NCBI GenBank assembly: GCA_016795035.1
Contig: JAEUIT010000013.1
Span: 26,231-90,230 of the forward strand
Origin: Phycisphaerae bacterium
GTDB lineage: Bacteria > Planctomycetota > Phycisphaerae > Phycisphaerales > SM1A02
Length of the DNA stretch: 64,000 nucleotides
Direction: 5' to 3'
In this document: piece after piece, positions 51,736-60,397 of the stretch
Layout of the letters: each line of letters begins with the position of its first letter
How positions within the stretch are numbered: the first letter of the stretch is position 1
Made by a program: the position numbers and the translations under genes
Notes under the pieces: model-generated
What the model was told of the DNA's origin: nothing
The model's database searches: none
Seen by the model: only the letters and a program-made list of their open reading frames with translations

Positions 51736-51787
51736 ATGAGAGTCGGTCGAGCGAAGGGCCCACGAACCGACGCCCCCCGTACCCGCC

Positions 51788-52789
51788 TCAGTCCCGGTGC
51801 GCCTTGTGGCACTCCTTGCACGAGGCGTTCACGGTCTTGAACGCCGCCGCCGCCTTCGCGACGTCGAGCGGTGCGGTCGGCGACGCCGCGACGAGCAGGT
51901 CCTCGAGCGCCTGCGCTTCGGCCGCGTTCTTTCCGAGGAGCGTCGCGAAATCGGCCGGCTTGGCCTTCGTATCGGCGTCCGCTCCGAGATTCCGAAGGAG
52001 GTCGGCGAGCCGCCCCGCTTCCGCCGCCGGAACAAGGTCCGGATGATCGGCCGGCGCTTTCCACCCGGCCTTCTCGATCAGCTTGAGATGCTCGACGACC
52101 TCATCGATCTCGACCATCGACTTCACCATGCCGCTCGTGCGCGACACCTCGGGGAACGCATCGCTCGCCGCGTCGATCGCTGCCGCCTGCATCACTGCCG
52201 CCTTCTGCGTGCAGGAATAGAGCCCGGTGTAGTTGGGCGCCGTGCCCGAGACCTTCATGCGCGCGATCGCGACGTCGTTCGGGAGCCATCCGAGCGACAC
52301 CGCCACCGTCCCCGCCGCGCCGGCCGAGCGGTGCTTTCCATGATGGCAGTGCATGTAGATCGGCTTCGGTAAGTCGCGCACCGCTCGTACGAGCTCGGCC
52401 TTCCGGGTGTCGTCGAATCCGTTGTAGCCGATCGGCAGATGCACGTAGCGCATGCCGCGGGCCTTTGCCTTCGCGAGGTCCGGCTCGGCGCCATCGACCG
52501 AGATGATCGTGACGATGCCGAGTGACTTCAGCGAGTCGAAGCCCTCGTCCCCCTCCGGAACGCTGCCGCTCACGAAATCCTTGCCATACGAGACGACGTT
52601 GTGCAGGCCCGGATAGTCCTTGGGCGCCAGTTCGTCGAGTGCGGGCAGCGTCAACGGGCCACCGGCCTTGTGCGGCTCGGTCGCGGGCGCGTTCGGTGCG
52701 GCGGGCGGATCGGCGTTCACGGTCGCAAGACCGACGATCAGGAGCGCAAGACCGAGTCCAGAGAGCGCGACGGCGCGAGGGTTCCGCAT
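51788..52789 (-). CDS. Exported phosphatase-like domain fused to a c-type haem motif
   Basis: The 333-residue protein has an N-terminal signal peptide (VALSGLGLALLIVGLATVNA). Residues about 60-200 resemble a dual-specificity/tyrosine phosphatase: LKSLGIVTIISVDGAEPDLAKAKARGMRYVHLPI, then the signature MHCHHGKHRSAGAAG with Cys and Arg spaced as CX5R. The C-terminal 110 residues are helical and end CKECHKAHRD, a single CxxCH haem-attachment motif, as in cytochrome c'-like four-helix proteins. The protein should be periplasmic, where haem attachment occurs. The combination is uncommon. It may be catalytic on phosphate esters or simply use the fold for binding. The gene is divergent from the MCE genes. 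Confidence 0.75.
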   Translation of the reverse strand: MRNPRAVALSGLGLALLIVGLATVNADPPAAPNAPATEPHKAGGPLTLPALDELAPKDYPGLHNVVSYGKDFVSGSVPEGDEGFDSLKSLGIVTIISVDGAEPDLAKAKARGMRYVHLPIGYNGFDDTRKAELVRAVRDLPKPIYMHCHHGKHRSAGAAGTVAVSLGWLPNDVAIARMKVSGTAPNYTGLYSCTQKAAVMQAAAIDAASDAFPEVSRTSGMVKSMVEIDEVVEHLKLIEKAGWKAPADHPDLVPAAEAGRLADLLRNLGADADTKAKPADFATLLGKNAAEAQALEDLLVAASPTAPLDVAKAAAAFKTVNASCKECHKAHRD

Positions 52790-52871
52790 GGCGATCGAAG
52801 TGTAAGGGTCGCGGTTCGGGGCTCAAGCCCGCAACGTGAAGATTGCCGAATGCCTGTACGATCCGTTCACC

Positions 52872-54158
52872 ATGTCGGCCGCAACGGAGCGCAGTCGAAA
52901 CAACGTTCGCGCCGGACTCTTCGTCGCGGTCAGCCTCGCCATCGGCGCGGCGGTCTTTCTCACCCTTCAGAAGCTGTCTTTTGAAGAGCGGACGAAGTAC
53001 CAGATCCGTTTCACCGTGGCAGCCGGCGTTGCCGGCCTGAGTCCCGGAAGCGAAGTCCGGATCGGCGGGCTGAAACGCGGAGAAGTCACCGCGATCGTCC
53101 CCAAGCTCGAGGGCGGCCCCGACGATGCCATCCTCGTCGAGATCGCGATCGCATCATCGATCACGCTGTACGACAACGCCAAAGTCCTCCGCGTGGCCCC
53201 GCTCCTCGGCAACACCGCGTGGATCAACTTCGTGACGATCGGCACGCCCTCGGCTCGCTCCGAGACCGGCGATTCCGCGCCGACGAAGCGCGTGCCGCCC
53301 GAGGGGATCATCGCGGCGATCGATGCCCCCGGCATGCTGACGGCGATCGTCGGCGACGCCGCCGCCGAGCAGATCGTCTCGATCATCGCGAAGACCGAGC
53401 ACTTCACCGAGGTGCTCGACAGGGTCCCGGCCGACTACGACAGCAAGATCGTGCCGGCGCTCGATGCCGCGCGCGACACGCTCGTCTCGCTCCGCACCGA
53501 TTACGGCCGTTGGCGGTCGAAGGTCGACGAGACGCTCGACTACGCGACCGGTGCCGCGAAGAACCTCGAGGAAGGCACCGCCGGCGCGAAGACCTTCGTG
53601 GCCGACGCCCAGAGCATGCTGTCGACGAACCGGCCGAAGATCGACACCACGATCTCGAACCTCGAGGCGGCGTCGGGGTCCGCGCGCGAGACGATCGACG
53701 AGATCCGAAACACCACGTTGCCTCAAGTGTCGCGTGTCCTCAATGAGGGCGAACGGGCGATCAGCGAGTTCGCCGACGCCCTCGATCGCGTCGACACGGA
53801 GATCGCCGAACGCATGCCGGACATCCGGAGCTTCCTGGGCGACCTGCGTTCCGCGGCCCAGCAGCTGAAGCTCGCGACGATCGAAGTGCGGCGAAGCCCC
53901 TGGCGACTGCTCTACAAGCCGTCGACCGACGTGCTCGCGCACGAGCAGCTGTACGAGGCCACACGCTCGTTCGTGCTCGCGACCGGCGACCTCAAGTCGA
54001 CGGTCGAGAGCATCGACTCGGTGCTTCGCCTCAAGCCCGAATTCCTCAACAACGATCCAGGACTGCGCGAGCGCCTCCAGTCGGCGCTCATCGGTTCGCT
54101 CGAACGCTACGAGGCGGCGCAGCGTCAACTCTTCGGCGTCTTGACGAAGGATCCGTGA
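52872..54158 (+). CDS. MCE/MlaD-domain protein
   Basis: The 428-residue protein has one N-terminal membrane helix (NNVRAGLFVAVSLAIGAAVFLTL). An MCE domain follows at about residues 35-110 (YQIRFTVAAGVAGLSPGSEVRIGGLKRGEVTAI, then LVEIAIASSITLYDNAKVLRVAPLLGNTAWI). A long helical/coiled-coil region covers about 180-330 (KNLEEGTAGAKTFVADAQSMLSTNRPKIDTTISNLEAAS). MCE proteins form hexameric tunnels that carry lipids across the periplasm. ATG 52872 was chosen because it precedes the membrane helix; a GTG at 52836 is possible. The second MCE gene starts two bases after the stop. No MlaE/MlaF-type permease or ATPase gene is in the window. Confidence 0.85.
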   Translation: MSAATERSRNNVRAGLFVAVSLAIGAAVFLTLQKLSFEERTKYQIRFTVAAGVAGLSPGSEVRIGGLKRGEVTAIVPKLEGGPDDAILVEIAIASSITLYDNAKVLRVAPLLGNTAWINFVTIGTPSARSETGDSAPTKRVPPEGIIAAIDAPGMLTAIVGDAAAEQIVSIIAKTEHFTEVLDRVPADYDSKIVPALDAARDTLVSLRTDYGRWRSKVDETLDYATGAAKNLEEGTAGAKTFVADAQSMLSTNRPKIDTTISNLEAASGSARETIDEIRNTTLPQVSRVLNEGERAISEFADALDRVDTEIAERMPDIRSFLGDLRSAAQQLKLATIEVRRSPWRLLYKPSTDVLAHEQLYEATRSFVLATGDLKSTVESIDSVLRLKPEFLNNDPGLRERLQSALIGSLERYEAAQRQLFGVLTKDP

Positions 54159-54159
54159 G

Positions 54160-55407
54160 ATGGCGACGCTCGGCCGTAGCGACCTCCGCGCCGGCATCGC
54201 GACGCTCGTCACCCTGGTCGTGCTGAGCGTCGGAATCATGATCGCGCCGCATCAGCTCGGCGAACGTCGCGTCCGCTACGAACTCTCCGTTGCACCCACC
54301 GTCGACCTGACCGGACTTGCGGTCGGCGCGCCGGTCCTCGTCGGCGGCCTCGATCGCGGACGCGTGGTCGCGATGATCGGCGACACGACGGTGACCGGCC
54401 AGCCCGGGGCGACGATCAGCATCGAGATCCGTCGCAATCCTCCCATCTACCCGCAGGCGAAGCCGGTCCTGCGCATGAATCCGATCTCGCAGAAGGCCCT
54501 GATCGACTTTCAGAATGTCGGCAATCCCGGCGTCACCCGCAATCCGCTCGACGAGGGCTCGAAGCTCGAGCTCGTGCAAGCGACCGAGGTCGACTCGATC
54601 TTCACCGGCGAGATGGGCACTCGTCTCCGCGCGATCGCGGAGCGAGCGGCGGGCGTGCCGGAGGAATGGGGCACGCTGCGCGACGACGCGCCGAAGCGAT
54701 TCGCCGCCGTGCGCGACGAGTTCGAGGCGGTGCGCGACGAGATGAGCGCCTCGTGGTCGAAGACGGCGGATCGCGCCCGCGAGCTGATCGAGCGGTATCG
54801 CAAGCTTGGCGACGGCTTCAACGCGCTCGCCGAGGAAGCGAAGGCGCTTCGGGGCGAGTTCGCGCAGTATCAGGAGATGAACGAGGAAGGCGCGCTCTTC
54901 CCGCGCACGAAGGCGTCGTTCCAGCGTCTCACCGAGGCGTGGAACCTCATGCGCGCGGACGCCGACTCGCTTGGCCCGACGCTCGACCGCGCCCGTTCCG
55001 AGTGGACCCGCGCGACCGGCGCCTTCGGCCGCATCCGCTCGCGCATCGACGAGATAGTCGGGCTCTTCGACCTCGGCCCGATCCTCGCGGATGTCACGAT
55101 CGCGGGCAACCTCTTCAGCAAGACCTATAGCGAAGCGATGGCGGCGCCGTGGCGCGTCATCTTTCCGAACGAATCCGCCGCCGAGGCGAAGCGCGATCGC
55201 CTGGACGACCTGACCCGCGAGCTCCTCCGAAACGCCGAAACCGCGAAGCGGGCCCGCGAGTCGATCGAGGAGATCCTGCGAGTCGGCGAGACGACGGGAA
55301 GCCAGACGGCCGAGATGCTCGAGCGGATGCGCAAGCAGTTCGAGTCGATCTCGTCGCTGGAGGACGCGATCTGGAAGGCTCGATTCCGTCTCGACACGTC
55401 GCCATGA
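54160..55407 (+). CDS. Second MCE/MlaD-like protein
   Basis: The 415-residue protein repeats the plan of its neighbour. A membrane helix (GIATLVTLVVLSVGIMIA) is followed by a divergent MCE domain (YELSVAPTVDLTGLAVGAPVLVGGLDRGRVVAMIGD, then ISIEIRRNPPIYPQAKPVLRM). A long charged helical region follows (RARELIERYRKLGDGFNALAEEAKALRGEFAQYQEM). The two products probably form a hetero-oligomeric lipid-transfer tunnel. The stop overlaps the ATG of the SpoU gene. Neither has an outer-membrane lipobox. Confidence 0.75.
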   Translation: MATLGRSDLRAGIATLVTLVVLSVGIMIAPHQLGERRVRYELSVAPTVDLTGLAVGAPVLVGGLDRGRVVAMIGDTTVTGQPGATISIEIRRNPPIYPQAKPVLRMNPISQKALIDFQNVGNPGVTRNPLDEGSKLELVQATEVDSIFTGEMGTRLRAIAERAAGVPEEWGTLRDDAPKRFAAVRDEFEAVRDEMSASWSKTADRARELIERYRKLGDGFNALAEEAKALRGEFAQYQEMNEEGALFPRTKASFQRLTEAWNLMRADADSLGPTLDRARSEWTRATGAFGRIRSRIDEIVGLFDLGPILADVTIAGNLFSKTYSEAMAAPWRVIFPNESAAEAKRDRLDDLTRELLRNAETAKRARESIEEILRVGETTGSQTAEMLERMRKQFESISSLEDAIWKARFRLDTSP

Positions 55408-56291
55408 ACGTCGTCGAACTGTCCGCACGCGCCTCCTGCAACGTGGAGTTGGCGTCGCTCCTTCCGCCCGACCGCACGGACCTTCGCGAGACGCTCGGTC
55501 GCTACGACGACGTGCGCGACCGCGATCTCCGGGGACGCGACCGACGGTTTCTCGTCGAGAGCGAGCGCTGCGTGCGGCGGTTTCTCCGCGCGCAGACGTT
55601 CGAGTGCGAGTCGCTCCTTCTCACCCGCCGCTCGTTCGCCGCCATCGCGGATGACGTGGCGCGACACCGGGAGATCGACGCGGTGTTTCTCGCCGACGAC
55701 GACACGATGACGACGATCGCGGGGTACCGACTGCACGGCGGCGCGCTCGCGATCGGGCGGCGAGGCTGGCGCCCGCCGGACGCCGCGGACCTCATCGCCC
55801 GCGCGTGCGCCGGCTCGTTGCCCCGACTCGTGGTCGCGGAGGGGGTCGATCACGTCGACAACCTCGGCTCGATCGTGCGAAGCGCGGCCTGTCTCGGTTG
55901 GTCGGGGCTCGTCCTCGACGAGCGCTGCGCCGATCCCCTCCTCCGAAAGACCATCCGATTCTCGATGGGTCGCGTCTTCGAGGTGCCGTGGGGATTCTCG
56001 CGCGATCTCCGTGACGCCCTCGATCGCCTGCGGACGGGCGGCGTGACGGTCGTCGGACTTGAACTCGCGCCCCGCGCGGTTCCCCTCTCGACGATCCGTG
56101 TGCGCGGCCCGATCGCGCTCGTCGTCGGAAGCGAGGCGCACGGCATCTCCGCCGAGACGCTCGCGCGGTGCGATATCGTCGGGGCCATTCCCGTCGCCGA
56201 GCCCGACGGCGAGGCACGCTCGCTCAATGTCGGCGTTGCAGCCGGCATCGCGCTCTACGAACTCTCGCGCCCGCACTCGGAATCCGCCTAG
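55404..56291 (+). CDS. SpoU/TrmH-family RNA 2'-O-methyltransferase
   Basis: The 295-residue protein has the SPOUT knot motifs in the C-terminal half: VAEGVDHVDNLGSIVRSAACLGWSGLVLDERCADPLLRKTIRFSMGRVFEVPW, then IALVVGSEAHGISAETLARCDIVGAIPV, then SLNVGVAAGIALYEL. A substrate-binding N-terminal domain (residues 1-130; RFLVESERCVRRFLRAQTFECESLLLT) is typical of TrmH-like rRNA/tRNA methyltransferases. The target nucleotide is unknown. It is coupled by a four-base overlap to the MCE gene and followed by a ThrE-type exporter; the group may share one transcript without a shared function. An exact CTGCAACGNNGAG word lies at 55436. Confidence 0.9.
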   Translation: MNVVELSARASCNVELASLLPPDRTDLRETLGRYDDVRDRDLRGRDRRFLVESERCVRRFLRAQTFECESLLLTRRSFAAIADDVARHREIDAVFLADDDTMTTIAGYRLHGGALAIGRRGWRPPDAADLIARACAGSLPRLVVAEGVDHVDNLGSIVRSAACLGWSGLVLDERCADPLLRKTIRFSMGRVFEVPWGFSRDLRDALDRLRTGGVTVVGLELAPRAVPLSTIRVRGPIALVVGSEAHGISAETLARCDIVGAIPVAEPDGEARSLNVGVAAGIALYELSRPHSESA

Positions 56292-56300
56292 GTCTCCTCG

Positions 56301-57536
56301 TTGCCTCCCGTCTCCCCTTCAGCCCCTGCCGCATCTCGCATTGCGGAACACGACGCGCTCGATCTCCTGATCGAGATCGCGCGCAGCCTCCATCGCTACG
56401 GCACGCCGTCGCATCGGCTCGAGGGCATCCTGGTCGACGTCGGCCGATCGCTCGGACAGGACGTGGCCGTCTTCTGCGTCCCGACGATGATCACGCTGAC
56501 GATCGGCGTGGGCGCGGACCAACGGAGCGTCATGCTGCGCGTCGAGCCCGGCGCGCCCGATCTTGGGCACCTCGCCGAGATGCTGACGCTCCTCAATCGC
56601 CTCTACGCGGGAGAGCTCGGGCCCGCGGCGGCGATCCGCGAGATTCGCGCGATCGGCGATCGGCGGACTGGCGCGCCGACTTGGCTCCTGCCGTTCGCGA
56701 TCGGCGGTGCGTCGTTCGGCGCCGCGCGGCTCATGGGCGGCGGATGGACCGAGATGGCGGCCGCCGCGCTCGTCGGAACTGTCACCGGCGCCGCGGCGAT
56801 GATCGCCGGCTCGTCGCGGGCGCGGCTTCCGCTCGCGGATTTCGTCAGCGCCGCCACGGCGGTCGCGGCCGCCGGACTCCTGGCGCAGCTCATCGCGTGC
56901 GACACGTCGATCGTCGCGCTTGCGAGCCTCATCGTGCTGCTGCCCGGCTTGACGCTGATGACCGCGATGAACGAGCTGGCGTGGCGTCATCTCGTCTCGG
57001 GCACGGCGCGACTCCTCGGCGCGCTCATGTCGCTCGTGTCGCTCGGCTTTGGCGCGGCGATCGGGGACCGGCTCACCACGTTGCTGCCGCCGGTCACGGC
57101 GCCCGCACCGACCTCCTCCGCATGGACGCTCCCGATCGCATTGGCGTCGGCGGCCGTCTCCATCGCCATGCTCTTCCAAGCGCGACGACGCGACTTCCAC
57201 TGGGTCGCGCTCAGCGTGCTCGTCGGTTATGCCGGCGGCGTGCTGGGGCAGTCGATCGCCGGCCCCGAGCTCGGCGCCTGCTTGGGCGCGGCGCTCGTCG
57301 CGCTCACCGGCAACGTGGTGTCGCGCGTGCGCCCGGTGCCCGCGGCGCTGGCGTCGCTTCCGGGGCTTCTCGTGCTTGTGCCGGGAACGATGGCGTTCCG
57401 CGGGCTCCAGTCGCTCATGGAACAGGACGTCGTTGCAGGCGTGGGCGTGGCCTCGGGCGCGCTGACGACAACCGGCGCGATCGTCGCAGGATTGCTCCTG
57501 GCGAACACGCTTCTGCCGGCGCCGCGGTCGCTGTAG
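56301..57536 (+). CDS. ThrE-type threonine/serine exporter (DUF1212-DUF3815 fusion)
   Basis: The 411-residue membrane protein joins the two halves of the ThrE family. An N-terminal soluble part (LLIEIARSLHRYGTPSHRLEGILVDVGRSLG, then VPTMITLTIG) leads into five hydrophobic helices. A second group of about five helices contains HWVALSVLVGYAGGVLGQ and PGLLVLVPGTMAFRGLQSL. Characterised members export threonine and serine by proton exchange. The only plausible start in frame upstream of the conserved part is a TTG at 56301, ten bases after the SpoU stop, without a strong ribosome-binding sequence. Confidence 0.8.
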   Translation: MPPVSPSAPAASRIAEHDALDLLIEIARSLHRYGTPSHRLEGILVDVGRSLGQDVAVFCVPTMITLTIGVGADQRSVMLRVEPGAPDLGHLAEMLTLLNRLYAGELGPAAAIREIRAIGDRRTGAPTWLLPFAIGGASFGAARLMGGGWTEMAAAALVGTVTGAAAMIAGSSRARLPLADFVSAATAVAAAGLLAQLIACDTSIVALASLIVLLPGLTLMTAMNELAWRHLVSGTARLLGALMSLVSLGFGAAIGDRLTTLLPPVTAPAPTSSAWTLPIALASAAVSIAMLFQARRRDFHWVALSVLVGYAGGVLGQSIAGPELGACLGAALVALTGNVVSRVRPVPAALASLPGLLVLVPGTMAFRGLQSLMEQDVVAGVGVASGALTTTGAIVAGLLLANTLLPAPRSL

Positions 57537-57569
57537 GCGTCGATCTCGTCGGTGTTCCGGTCGGCGCGA

Positions 57570-58907
57570 TCAGCCTTCGCCCGCGCCCGCAAGCGCTTCG
57601 GCGAGACGCTTCTCCTCGGCCGGCTCCGGACGGAATCGCTCGATCTTCGCGCCGAGGAGATTGAGCGTCTCCTCCATGCGCGAGTAGCCGCGGTCGAGGT
57701 GATAGATGCGGCTCACGATCGTCTCGCGATCGGCGGCGAGGCCAGCGAGCACCATCGACGCGCTCGCGCGGAGATCGCTCGCCATGACGGGGGCGCCGCG
57801 CAGCGGCGTGCCGCCGATGACCATGACGGTCGGTCCCTGGCGATAGATCTTCGCGCCCATGCGGCCGAGTTCGGCGACGTGCATGAAGCGCTCGGGGTAG
57901 ATCTTCTCGGTGATGATCGAGTTGCCCTCGGCGAGGCAGAGGAGCGTCATGAACTGCGCCTGAAGGTCCGTCGGGAACCCGGGGTGCGGCTGCGTGGTGA
58001 TCGTGGTCGGACGCAGGCGGCGCTCGCTCGTCACGCGGACGGTGCAGCGCATCGGGTCTTCGGACTCGTCGAGACGCTCGACATGGACGCCGATCTCGTT
58101 GAAGCGATCGATCGCCGCAAGCAGGCAGTCGTACGGGAAGTCCTCGAGGACGACGTCGCCATTCGTGATCGCGGCCGCGACGGCGTAGGTGCCGGCGACG
58201 ATGCGATCGGGGATCACGACGTGATCGGCGCCGCCGAGTTCGTCGACGCCATCGATGACGATGCGCGGGGAGCCGGCGCCGCGGATCTTCGCGCCCATCG
58301 CGTTGAGAAGGTTGGCGAGGTCGACGATCTCGGGCTCGCAGGCGGCGCACTCGATCGTGGTGCGGCCTTCGGCGAGCGTGGCGGCGCTCATGACGTTCGC
58401 GGTGCCGAGCACCGTCGAACCGAAGGGCCCGCCGAGGAAGATCGTGTTGCCCTTGAGGCGGGGCGCGCTCACGACGATGTCACCGCCCTGGAGCTCGATC
58501 TTCGCGCCGAGCGCCTGCATGCCGCGGAGGTGCAGGTCGACAGGACGCGAACCGAACGCGCAGCCGCCGGGCATCGCGACGATCGCCTTCTTGCGCCGCG
58601 CGAGCATGGGGCCGAGGACGCAGATCGACGCACGCATGGTGCGAACGATGTCGTAGCGGGCGTGGATCTGGTTCTCGTCGGCGCTCGCGAGGCGAACCGT
58701 GCCGTGCTCACCCTGGACGTCGACGCCGAGCTCCTTGAGGAGCCGCAGCATGTTCGAGATGTCGGAAAGCGCGGGCACGTTGCGCAGGGTCACCGTCTCG
58801 CTCGTCAGGAGCGATGCGGCGATCAGCGGCAACGCGGAGTTCTTCGAGCCCTCGACCGCAACCCGACCAGCCAGCCGACGTCCGCCTTGGATCCTGAAGT
58901 AGTCCAT
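57570..58907 (-). CDS. murA: UDP-N-acetylglucosamine 1-carboxyvinyltransferase
   Basis: The 445-residue enzyme starts at ATG 58907 with MDYFRIQGGRRLAGRVAVEGSKNSALPLIAA and carries the catalytic cysteine in PGGCAFGSRPVDLHLRGMQALGA near residue 115. NVMSAATLAEGRTTIECAACEPE and HPGFPTDLQAQFMTLLCLAEG are also diagnostic. It catalyses the first committed step of peptidoglycan synthesis. Cys at the active site predicts fosfomycin sensitivity in this family. It converges on the ThrE-type gene with a 33-base gap. Confidence 0.96.
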   Translation of the reverse strand: MDYFRIQGGRRLAGRVAVEGSKNSALPLIAASLLTSETVTLRNVPALSDISNMLRLLKELGVDVQGEHGTVRLASADENQIHARYDIVRTMRASICVLGPMLARRKKAIVAMPGGCAFGSRPVDLHLRGMQALGAKIELQGGDIVVSAPRLKGNTIFLGGPFGSTVLGTANVMSAATLAEGRTTIECAACEPEIVDLANLLNAMGAKIRGAGSPRIVIDGVDELGGADHVVIPDRIVAGTYAVAAAITNGDVVLEDFPYDCLLAAIDRFNEIGVHVERLDESEDPMRCTVRVTSERRLRPTTITTQPHPGFPTDLQAQFMTLLCLAEGNSIITEKIYPERFMHVAELGRMGAKIYRQGPTVMVIGGTPLRGAPVMASDLRASASMVLAGLAADRETIVSRIYHLDRGYSRMEETLNLLGAKIERFRPEPAEEKRLAEALAGAGEG

Positions 58908-59243
58908 GTCGCCTATGCCCGATTTCGAAGTCCGACGCTCGATGGCTTGGCACGGGCGGGGCCTCGCGCCCGCGCCGTGTCGGAGTTCGCGATCGCGCTC
59001 TCCGAAAGCCTACATGGATCGGTTCTCTGCGCCGAAACGCCGCAGAGAAATGCGATCTCTCTCCCGAACCCGCACAGACGTCACAGCTTCACGCGGTTCG
59101 CTCGCCAACCGATGCAGCCATGTTGCCTGCCGGGGTGGGAATCGTACTGTCGGCTGTAGTCGATCACGTTCATCGATTGCGTTCGAGTGAACGCGCTCTC
59201 GTGATCGGCCCGGTTCGCGCCCAAGTGGGCGAAGGAGTCTGCG
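58908..59243. other. Divergent intergenic region between murA and the fibro-slime gene
   Basis: No gene is visible. A short hairpin with six-base arms, GCGTTC (59179-59184) and GAACGC (59189-59194), lies 50 bases before the downstream start and might be an operator or leader structure. Confidence 0.3.
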
Positions 59244-60158
59244 ATGTTGAGCCGCACCCGAGTCGTGTCGATGTCTGCCGCCGCGGCGCTGGCCGCAGGT
59301 TCCGCCTTTCTCGCCCCGACCAACGCGTCGCCGGCACCCGAGCAAGCCGTCGGTGCGCCCGAGACGCTGGTGCTGACGGGCATCGTCCGAGATTTCAAGG
59401 AGAAGGGTAAGCCGGGCGGCCATGCCGACTTTGAAATCACCCCGAGCCGCGGGTTCGCGCACTACATCAAGAATGTCGCCCCCGACCTCGGCTCCGACGG
59501 CAAGCCCGTCTTCGTCGGCGGTGGCGCGAAGGTCACCTCGCAGTGGAAGAACTCGGCCGGGAAGCAGATCTGCTACCGCCTCTTCGACGCGAGTAAGGGC
59601 GACGTGGCCGGTGCGACCGAGTCGGTGATTTCAACCGGCGGTATCACGAGCTCCGAATCGTTCAACCAGTGGTGGAACGACACCCTCGGCGTGAACATGT
59701 CAAAGGCGGTCGACCTGACGCTGACGAAGCAATCGAACGGCTCGTACGTCTTCGACAGCCAGACCGACCCCTACTACAAGACGCTCGGCGGGTTCTTCCC
59801 GATCGAGAATCAGCTGTTCGGAAATCCTGGCGGCAGCCCGAACCGCAACTTCCACTTCACCTTCGAACTCCACACCGAGTTCACCTACTGGGCGGCGGAG
59901 AACCAAGTCTTCACGTTCCGCGGTGACGACGACGTGTGGGTCTACATCGACGGCAAGATGGTCATTGACCTGGGTGGTATCCACGGTGCGGTCGAACAGG
60001 CCGTCGACCTGAATCGCCTGGGGCTCGAGGACGGGAAGACCTACAAGCTGGACTTCTTCTTCGCCGAGCGCCACCGCACCCAGTCGAACTTCAAGATCAC
60101 CACGAACTTGAAGCTCGAGACCGTGGAGCTGCCGACGGTGAGCAACGCGTTCGATTGA
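59244..60158 (+). CDS. Secreted fibro-slime domain protein
   Basis: The 304-residue protein begins at ATG 59244, with AAGGAG seven bases upstream, and has a signal peptide ending about NAS. The rest is a single fibro-slime domain (PA14-like beta sandwich). LTGIVRDFKEKGKPGGHADFEI is the start. FFPIENQLFGN, FTFELHTEFTYWAAENQVFTFRGDDDVWVYIDGKMVIDLGGIH and LDFFFAERHRTQSNFKI are the diagnostic core. The domain is known from slime-mould extracellular-matrix proteins and bacterial surface or adhesive proteins, and may bind carbohydrate. No anchor or dockerin repeat is present. A GC-rich hairpin after the stop may end transcription. Confidence 0.88.
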   Translation: MLSRTRVVSMSAAAALAAGSAFLAPTNASPAPEQAVGAPETLVLTGIVRDFKEKGKPGGHADFEITPSRGFAHYIKNVAPDLGSDGKPVFVGGGAKVTSQWKNSAGKQICYRLFDASKGDVAGATESVISTGGITSSESFNQWWNDTLGVNMSKAVDLTLTKQSNGSYVFDSQTDPYYKTLGGFFPIENQLFGNPGGSPNRNFHFTFELHTEFTYWAAENQVFTFRGDDDVWVYIDGKMVIDLGGIHGAVEQAVDLNRLGLEDGKTYKLDFFFAERHRTQSNFKITTNLKLETVELPTVSNAFD

Positions 60159-60178
60159 TCGAACGCGGCCAGGCCCAG

Positions 60179-60211
60179 ACGGCGGGCCGCGCCAGGAGCG
60201 CGACCCGCCGT
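60179..60211 (+). terminator. Possible terminator hairpin after the fibro-slime gene
   Basis: ACGGCGGG pairs with CCCGCCGT, with an inner GCGC/GCGC stem and two-base internal bulges. No T-run follows, so termination would need another factor or be weak. Confidence 0.45.
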
Positions 60212-60397
60212 TCCCGACAACGGCGCGCAGTCGGACCTACCCGCTTCTCCTCGCCCCGCTTCGCGGGCTCCGAGGGAGGCGGGTCTTGGTTTTCTTGCCG
60301 TACACTCTTGCCCCGCTCCACGCCTGGCCGCGCTTGCGGTCGCCGCGATGCGCATAGTGCCGACGTCGCACGTGGAGCGTCGCTTGGGTCCGCTCCG

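Larger units (their letters stand above)
51384..51787. other. Intergenic region carrying direct repeats
   Basis: About 400 bases between two minus-strand genes hold no gene I can support. They contain three 24-base direct repeats (51536-51715) and an 11-base tandem duplication. The kamA promoter should lie here; a TATAGA-like -10 box on the minus strand near 51451-51457 is possible but has no good partner. Confidence 0.4.
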
